Assembly (NCBI GenBank): GCA_964019155.1
Contig: OZ025244.1
Location: forward strand, 39,185,545-39,249,544
Origin: Osedax fenrisi
Lineage: Eukaryota; Annelida; Polychaeta; Sabellida; Siboglinidae
Reading direction: 5' to 3'
Length of the DNA: 64,000 nt
A model generated the notes under the pieces. It was given only the letters and a program-made list of their open reading frames with translations. It did no database searches and had not been told where the DNA came from. The translations under genes were made by a program, and so were the position numbers. This document shows positions 59,123 through 64,000 of the stretch, in pieces (positions within the stretch are counted from its first letter, which is position 1; each line of letters opens with the position of its first letter).

Positions 59123-61950
59123 TAGAGTTAGCTAGAGTTAGCTAGAGTTAGCTAGAGTTAGCTAGAGTTAGCTAAAGTTACCTAGAGTTAGCTAGAGTTA
59201 GCTAAAGTTAGCTAGAGTTACCTAGAGTTACCTAGAGTTACCTAGAGTTACCTAGAGTTAGCTAGAGTTAGCTAGAGTTAGCTAGAGTTACCTAGAGTTA
59301 GCTAGAGTTAGCTAGAGTTAGCTAGAGTTAGCTAGAGTTACCTAGAGTTATCTGAAGTTACCTAGAGTTAGCTAGAGTTACCTAGAATTAGCTAGAGTTA
59401 CCTAGAATTACCTAGAGTTACCTAGAGTTAGCTAGAGTTAGCTAGAGTTAGCTAGAGTTAGCTAGAGTTACCTAGAGTTACCTAGAGTTAGCTAGAGTTA
59501 CCTAGAGTTACCTAGAGTTACCTAGAGTTACCTAGAGTTAGCTAGAGTTAGGTAGAATTACCTAGAGTTACCTAGAGTTAGCTAGAGTTAACTAGAGTTA
59601 GCTAGAGTTACCTAGAGTTAGCTAGAGTTACCTAGAGTTACCTAGAGTTACCTAGAGTTAGCTAGAGTTAGCTAGAGTTAGCTAGAGTTAGCTAGAGTTA
59701 CCTAAAGTTAGCTAGAGTTAGCTAGAGTTAGTAGAGTTAGCTAGAGTTAGCTAGAGTTAGCTACAGTTAGCTAGAGTTACCTAGAGTTAGCTAGAGTTAG
59801 CTAGAGTTAGCTAGAATTAGCTAGAGTTAGCTAAAGTTACCTAGAGTTAGCTAGAGTTAGCTAAAGTTAGCTAGAGTTACCTAGAGTTACCTAGAGTTAC
59901 CTAGAGTTACCTAGAGTTAGCTAGAGTTAGCTAGAGTTAGCTAGAGTTACCTAGAGTTAGCTAGAGTTAGCTAGAGTTAGCTAGAGTTAGCTAGAGTTAC
60001 CTAGAGTTAGCTGAAGTTACCTAGAGTTAGCTAGAGTTACCTAGAGTTAGCTAGAGTTACCTAGAGTTACCTAGAGTTACCTAGAGTTAGCTAGAGTTAG
60101 CTAGAGTTAGCTAGAGTTAGCTAGAGTTACCTAGAGTTACCTAGAGTTAGCTAGAGTTACCTAGAGTTACCTAGCGTTACCTAGAGTTACCTAGAGTTAG
60201 CTAGAGTTAGGTAGAGTTACCTAGAGTTACCTAGAGTTAGCTAGAGTTAGCTAGAGTTGGCTACAGTTAGCTAGAGTTAGCTAGAGTTAGCTAGAGTTAG
60301 CTAGAGTTAGCTAAAGTTAGCTAGAGTTAGCTAGAGTTAGCTAGAGTTAGCTAGAGTTAGCTAGAGTTAGCTAGAGTTAGATACAGTTAGATACAGTTAG
60401 CTAGAGTTAGCTAGAGTTAGCTAGAGTTAGCTAAAGTTAGCTAGAGTTAGCTAAAGTTACCTAGAGTTAGCTAGAGTTAGCTAAAGTTAGCTAGAGTTAC
60501 CTAGAGTTACCTAGAGTTAGCTAGAGTTACCTAGAATTACCTAGAGTTAGCTAGAGTTAGCTAGAGTTAGCTAGAGTTAGCTAGAGTTAGCTAGAGTTAG
60601 CTAGATTTACCTAGAGTTAGCTAGAGTTACCTAAAGTTAGCTAGAGTTACCTAGATTTAGCTAGAGTTAGCTAAAGTTAGCTAGTGTTAGCTAGAGTTAG
60701 CTAGAGTTAGCTAGAGTTACCTAGAGTTACCTAGAGTTAGCTAGAGTTAGCTAGAGTTACCTAGAGTTAGCTAGAGTTAGCTAGAGTTAGCTAGAGTTAG
60801 CTAGAGTTACCTAAAGTTAGCTAGAGTTAGCTAGAGTTAGCTAGAGTTAGCTAGAGTTAGCTAGAGTTAGCTAGAGTTAGTTAAAGTTACCTAGAGTTAG
60901 CTAGAGTTAGCTAAAGTTAGCTAGAGTTACCTAGAGTTACCTAGAGTTACCTAGAGTTACCTAGAGTTACCTAGAGTTAGCTAGAGTTAGCTAGACTTAC
61001 CTAGAGTTAGCTAGAGTTAGCTAGAGTTAGCTAGAGTTAGCTAGAGTTACCTAGAGTTAGCTGAAGTTACCTAGAGTTAGCTAGAGTTACCTAGAGTTAG
61101 CTAGAGTTACCTAGAGTTACCTAGAGTTAGCTAGAGTTAGCTAGAGTTACCTAGAGTTAGCTAGAGTTAGCTAGAGTTAGCTAGAGTTAGCTAGAGTTAC
61201 CTAAAGTTAGCTAGAGTTAGCTAGAGTTAGCTAGAGTTAGCTAGAGTTAGCTAGAGTTAGCTAGAGTTAGCTAAAGTTACCTAGAGTTAGCTAGAGTTAG
61301 CTAAAGTTAGCTAGAGTTACCTAGAGTTACCTAGAGTTACCTAGAGTTACCTTGAGTTATCTAGAGTTAGCTAGAATTAGATAGACTTACCTAGAGTTAG
61401 CTAGAGTTAGCTAGAGTTAGCTAGAGTTAGCTAGAGTTACCTAGAGTTAGCTGAAGTTACCTAGAGTTACCTAGAGTTACCTAGAGTTAGCTAGAGTTAC
61501 CTAGAGTTACCTAGAGTTACCTAGAGTTAGCTAGAGTTAGCTAGAGTTAGATAGAGTTAGCTAGAGTTACCTAGAGTTACCTAGAGTTAGCTAGAGTTAC
61601 CTAGAGTTACCTAGAGTTACCTAGAGTTACCTAGAGTTAGCTAGAGTTAGCTAGAGTTAGCTACAGTTAGCTAGAGTTAGCTAGAGTTAGATAGAGTTAG
61701 CTAGAGTTAGCTAGAGTTAGCTAGAGTTAGCTAGAGTTAGCTAGAGTTAGCTAGAGTTAGCTAAAGTTACCTAGAGTTAGTTAGAGTTACCTAGAGTTAC
61801 CTAGAGTTACCTAGAGTTAGCTAGAGTTAGCTAGACTTACCTAGAGTTAGCTAGAGTTAGCTAGAGTCACCTAGAGTTACCTAGAGTTAGCTAGAGTTAG
61901 CTAGAGTTAGCTAAAGTTAGCTAGAGTTACCTAGAGTTACCTAGAGTTAC
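59123..61950. repeat. Satellite mosaic segment; slip units stop at 59,732
   Basis: The last 9-bp slip unit ends at 59,731; every later unit keeps one phase to base 64,000. The segment contains the usual TGAAG, TTAGG, TACAG and TAGATTT modules plus private variants: TTGGC near 60,257, TTAGATACAG twice in a row near 60,379 and 60,389, TAGTGTT near 60,682, TAGCGTTACC near 60,172, CTTGAG near 61,352. I found no long tandem partner. Confidence 0.7.
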
Positions 61951-62240
61951 CTAGAGTTACCTAGAGTTAGCTAGAGTTAGCTACAGTTAGCTAGATTTAG
62001 CTAGAGTTAGCTAGAGTTAGCTAAAGTTAGCTAGAATTACCTAGAGTTAGCTAGAGTTAGCTAGAGTTACCTAGAGTTAGCTAGAGTTAGCCAGAGTTAG
62101 CTAGAGTTACCTAAAGTTAGCTAGAGTTAGCTAGAGTTAGCTAGAGTTACCTAGAGTTAGCTGAAGTTACCTAGAGTTACCTGGAGTTACCTAGAGTTAG
62201 CTAGAGTTACCTAGAGTTACCTAGAGTTAGCTAGAGTTAG
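61951..62240. repeat. 350-bp-offset repeat, copy 1
   Basis: About 290 bp matching 62,301-62,590 at +350: TACAG 61,982/62,332, TAGATTT 61,992/62,342, TAGAATT 62,032/62,382, TGAAG then C then TGGAG (62,182/62,532). The copies differ at the end, where TAGACTT here faces a plain C-unit. Confidence 0.85.
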
Positions 62241-62300
62241 CTAGACTTACCTAGAGTTAGCTAGACTTACCTAGAGTTAGCTAGAGTTAGCTAGAGTCAC

Positions 62301-62590
62301 CTAGAGTTACCTAGAGTTAGCTAGAGTTAGCTACAGTTAGCTAGATTTAGCTAGAGTTAGCTAGAGTTAGCTAAAGTTAGCTAGAATTACCTAGAGTTAG
62401 CTAGAGTTAGCTAGAGTTACCTAGAGTTAGCTAGAGTTAGCCAGAGTTAGCTAGAGTTACCTAAAGTTAGCTAGAGTTAGCTAGAGTTAGCTAGAGTTAC
62501 CTAGAGTTAGCTGAAGTTACCTAGAGTTACCTGGAGTTACCTAGAGTTAGCTAGAGTTACCTAGAGTTACCTAGAGTTAGCTAGAGTTAG
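62301..62590. repeat. 350-bp-offset repeat, copy 2
   Basis: Partner of 61,951-62,240, with the same marker order TACAG, TAGATTT, TAAAG, TAGAATT, CCAGAG, TAAAG, TGAAG, TGGAG. Confidence 0.85.
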
Positions 62591-62660
62591 CTAGAGTTAC
62601 CTAGAGTTAGCTACAGTTAGCTAGATTTAGCTAGAGTTAGCTAGAGTTAGCTAAAGTTAG

Positions 62661-62930
62661 CTAGACTTACCTAGAGTTAGCTAGAGTTAGCTAGAGTCAC
62701 CTAGAGTTACCTAGAGTTAGCTAGAGTTAGCTACAGTTAGCTAGATTTAGCTAGAGTTAGCTAGAGTTAGCTAAAGTTAGCTAGAGTTAGCTAGAGTTAG
62801 CTAGAGTTAGCTAGAGTTACATAGAGTTAGCTAAAGTTAGCTAGAGTTAGCTAGAGTTACCTAGAGTTAACTAGAGTTAGCTAGAGTTACCTAGAGTTAG
62901 CTAGAGTTACCTAGAGTTACCTAGAGTTAC
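62661..62930. repeat. 420-bp-offset repeat, copy 1
   Basis: Matches 63,081-63,350 at +420: TAGACTT, TAGAGTCACC, TACAG, TAGATTT, TAAAG, TTACATAG, TAAAG, TTAAC. The first 120 bp are also a copy of the 120-bp block seen at 62,961. One difference: TAAAGTTAGC here faces TAAATTTAGC near 63,252. Confidence 0.85.
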
Positions 62931-62960
62931 CTAGAGTTACCTAGAGTTAGCTAGAGTTAG

Positions 62961-63200
62961 CTAGACTTACCTAGAGTTAGCTAGAGTTAGCTAGAGTCAC
63001 CTAGAGTTACCTAGAGTTAGCTAGAGTTAGCTACAGTTAGCTAGATTTAGCTAGAGTTAGCTAGAGTTAGCTAAAGTTAGCTAGACTTACCTAGAGTTAG
63101 CTAGAGTTAGCTAGAGTCACCTAGAGTTACCTAGAGTTAGCTAGAGTTAGCTACAGTTAGCTAGATTTAGCTAGAGTTAGCTAGAGTTAGCTAAAGTTAG
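62961..63200. repeat. 120-bp repeat, two tandem copies
   Basis: Twelve-unit block in order TAGACTTACC, G, G, TAGAGTCACC, C, G, G, TACAG, TAGATTTAGC, G, G, TAAAG at 62,961-63,080 and 63,081-63,200. Further whole copies lie at 62,261-62,380 and 62,661-62,780; partial ones at 61,831-61,870 and 62,611-62,660. TAGAGTCACC occurs only in this part of the window (61,862; 62,292; 62,692; 62,992; 63,112). Confidence 0.9.
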
Positions 63201-63350
63201 CTAGAGTTAGCTAGAGTTAGCTAGAGTTAGCTAGAGTTACATAGAGTTAGCTAAATTTAGCTAGAGTTAGCTAGAGTTACCTAGAGTTAACTAGAGTTAG
63301 CTAGAGTTACCTAGAGTTAGCTAGAGTTACCTAGAGTTACCTAGAGTTAC
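63081..63350. repeat. 420-bp-offset repeat, copy 2
   Basis: Partner of 62,661-62,930. It diverges at about 63,351, where a G-unit replaces a C-unit. Confidence 0.85.
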
Positions 63351-64000
63351 CTAGAGTTAGCTAGAGTTAGCTAGAGTTAGCTAGAGTTAGCTAGAGTTAC
63401 CTAAAGTTAGCTAGAGTTAGCTAGAGTTAGCTAGAGTTAGCTAGAATTAGCTAGAGTTAGCTAGAGTTAGCTAGAGTTAGCTAGAGTTACCTAGAGTTAG
63501 CTAGATTTACCTAGAGTTAGCTAGAGTTACCTAGAGTTAGCTAGAGTTAGCTAGAGTTAGCTAGAGTTACCGTGAGTTACCTAGAGTTAGCTAGAGTTAG
63601 CTAGAGTTAGCTAGAGTTACCTAGAGTTAGCTAGAGTTAGCTAGAGTTAGCTAGAGTTACCTAGAGTTAGCTGGAGTTAGCTAGAGTTAGCTAGAGTTAG
63701 CTAGAGTTAGCTAGAGTTAGCTAGAGTTACCTAAAGTTAGCTAGAGTTACCTAGAGTTACCTAGAGTTAGCTAGAGTTAGCTAGAGTTAGCTAGAGTTGC
63801 GTAGAGTTAGCTAGAATTAGCTAGAGTTACCTAGAGTTAGCTAGAGTTAGCTATAGTTAGCTAGAGTTAGCTAGAGTTAGCTACAGTTAGCTACAGTTAG
63901 CTAGAGTTAGCTAGAGTTAGCTAGAGTTAGCTAAAGTTAGCTAGAGTGAGCTAGAGTTAGCTAGAGTTAGCTAGAGTTAGCTAGAGTTAGCTAGAGTTAG
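63351..64000. repeat. Satellite, trailing segment
   Basis: Mostly G-units with scattered single variants not in a visible HOR: TAGAATT (63,442), TAGATTT (63,502), the private change TTACCGTGAG (CpG at 63,571), TGGAG (63,672), TTGCG (63,800), TAGAATT (63,812), TATAG (63,852), paired TACAG units (63,882 and 63,892), GTGAGC (near 63,947). The array continues past the window end in mid-unit. Confidence 0.75.

Larger units (their letters stand above)
4101..59731. repeat. 57 identical 9-bp slip units (TAGAGTTAG) dispersed in the array
   Basis: Each is a G-unit lacking its last C, shifting the ruler by -1. The following unit starts at: 4110, 6529, 7978, 8687, 10966, 13125, 13574, 13863, 14182, 15501, 15950, 16239, 16558, 18577, 20736, 21185, 21474, 21793, 23122, 23571, 23860, 24179, 25688, 26037, 26536, 27865, 28314, 28603, 28922, 30431, 30780, 32499, 32938, 34971, 35410, 37213, 38852, 40891, 41330, 41989, 44118, 44587, 46576, 47045, 49464, 49933, 50422, 50891, 51030, 51469, 52128, 54257, 54726, 57145, 58604, 59073, 59732. 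Unit phase modulo 10, followed from base 1 to 64,000, is fully explained by these and the two +4 sites. Nine of them (13125, 15501, 20736, 23122, 27865, 32499, 34971, 40891, 51030) are tagged by TTGAGTTAGC one unit downstream. Confidence 0.95.
1..64000. repeat. 10-bp satellite DNA array filling the window
   Basis: The window is a head-to-tail array of about 6,405 units of 10 bp: TAGAGTTAGC (G-unit) and TAGAGTTACC (C-unit, by eye roughly a third to two-fifths of units). On the - strand they read GCTAACTCTA and GGTAACTCTA. Both forms are 40% GC. Nearly every junction makes a CTAG site, and G-units also make TAGCTA. No unique sequence, transposable element or gene interrupts the array and no edge is reached. 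All six frames are closed: TAG at unit bases 1-3 (and 7-9 in G-units) on +, and TAA opposite bases 6-8 on -, rotate through every frame about every 30 bp. The class (short-period eukaryotic satellite) is clear; I do not recognise the monomer or the species. Function is unknown; heterochromatin is an inference from size and type. Confidence 0.98.

Noticed and set aside
1..64000. Protein-coding genes or a repetitive protein on either strand
   Set aside because: Stops TAG (+) and TAA (-) occur in each 10-bp unit and rotate through all frames, so open stretches are around ten codons; even units that lose one stop do not open a gene-sized frame.
1..64000. CRISPR array
   Set aside because: A CRISPR needs repeats of about 23-50 bp separated by unique spacers. 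Here the 10-bp unit is continuous with no spacer sequence.
1..64000. Telomeric repeat array
   Set aside because: The unit has no G-run and does not match TTAGGG, TTTAGGG, TTAGG, TCAGG or TTAGGC types; G-rich strand asymmetry is slight.
1..64000. G-quadruplex or long hairpin formation
   Set aside because: Consensus has no GGG, and perfect self-complementarity is limited to 6-8 bp apart from the four 16-bp palindromes.
1..64000. Centromere protein B box
   Set aside because: The box core contains CG-bearing motifs (TTCG, CGGGA) that cannot be found in this CpG-poor array. Centromere location remains possible but unsupported.
1..64000. Bacterial origin or iteron array
   Set aside because: Iterons are a handful of about 20-bp units beside a rep gene. 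Thousands of 10-bp units over 64 kb with no gene do not fit a bacterial or plasmid replicon.
1..64000. Low-quality or simulated sequence
   Set aside because: Single-base variants recur at exact long offsets with consistent phase, which random errors would not produce. Assembly duplication of whole blocks cannot be excluded and is flagged where relevant.

Overview
The whole 64,000-base window is one uninterrupted satellite DNA array. The monomer is 10 bp, TAGAGTTAGC or TAGAGTTACC on the + strand, and about 6,405 head-to-tail units fill the window. The array enters at base 1 and leaves at base 64,000, so neither edge is visible. There is no gene, RNA gene, transposon or unique sequence. Coding is excluded by structure: each unit carries TAG on the + strand and TAA on the - strand, and because 10 = 1 mod 3 these stops rotate through all six frames about every 30 bp. 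Megabase-style short-period satellite of this kind points to a eukaryotic nuclear genome (pericentromeric, subtelomeric, sex-chromosome or B-chromosome heterochromatin) assembled from long reads. I do not recognise the monomer and cannot name a taxon.

The array has a readable inner structure. Unit position 9 is two-state: G-units (TTAGC) and C-units (TTACC) are intermingled throughout. Marker variants such as TAAAG, TACAG, TATAG, TAGATTT, TAGACTT, TAGAATT, TTAGG and TTACATAG recur in fixed orders. The phase of the 10-bp ruler slips exactly 57 times, always by the same 9-bp unit TAGAGTTAG, and jumps by +4 twice. I tracked the phase across the window and these 59 events account for all of it. 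Their spacings act as a barcode for long duplications.

Layout. 1-4,109: no slips; a 1,340/1,270-bp higher-order repeat (HOR) in two copies, then the start of a 2,429-bp HOR. 3,021-7,320: the 2,429-bp HOR, second copy partial. 8,331-12,888: two complete 2,279-bp copies. 10,811-25,110: a 7,611-bp supra-repeat and its truncated second copy, with a 2,376-bp HOR nested inside. 21,698-31,203: two complete 4,743-bp copies. 31,601-36,494: a 2,472-bp HOR whose second copy lost five units. 36,140-38,602: a 1,609-bp-offset pair. 40,792-57,609: 2,458-bp and 2,888-bp HORs plus a dispersed 10,139-bp-offset duplication. 58,163-59,122: a copy of 49,981-50,940. After 59,732 there are no slips, and 61,951-63,350 changes to short 120-, 350- and 420-bp periods with denser variants. 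The picture is amplification of ever larger blocks by unequal exchange or a similar process, with recent copies lying side by side.

The most unusual base-level feature is that the consensus holds cytosine only in asymmetric CHH context on both strands: no CpG and no CHG. I found only 13 CpGs in 64 kb, all in variant units. Four of these lie at the centre of a 16-bp perfect palindrome.
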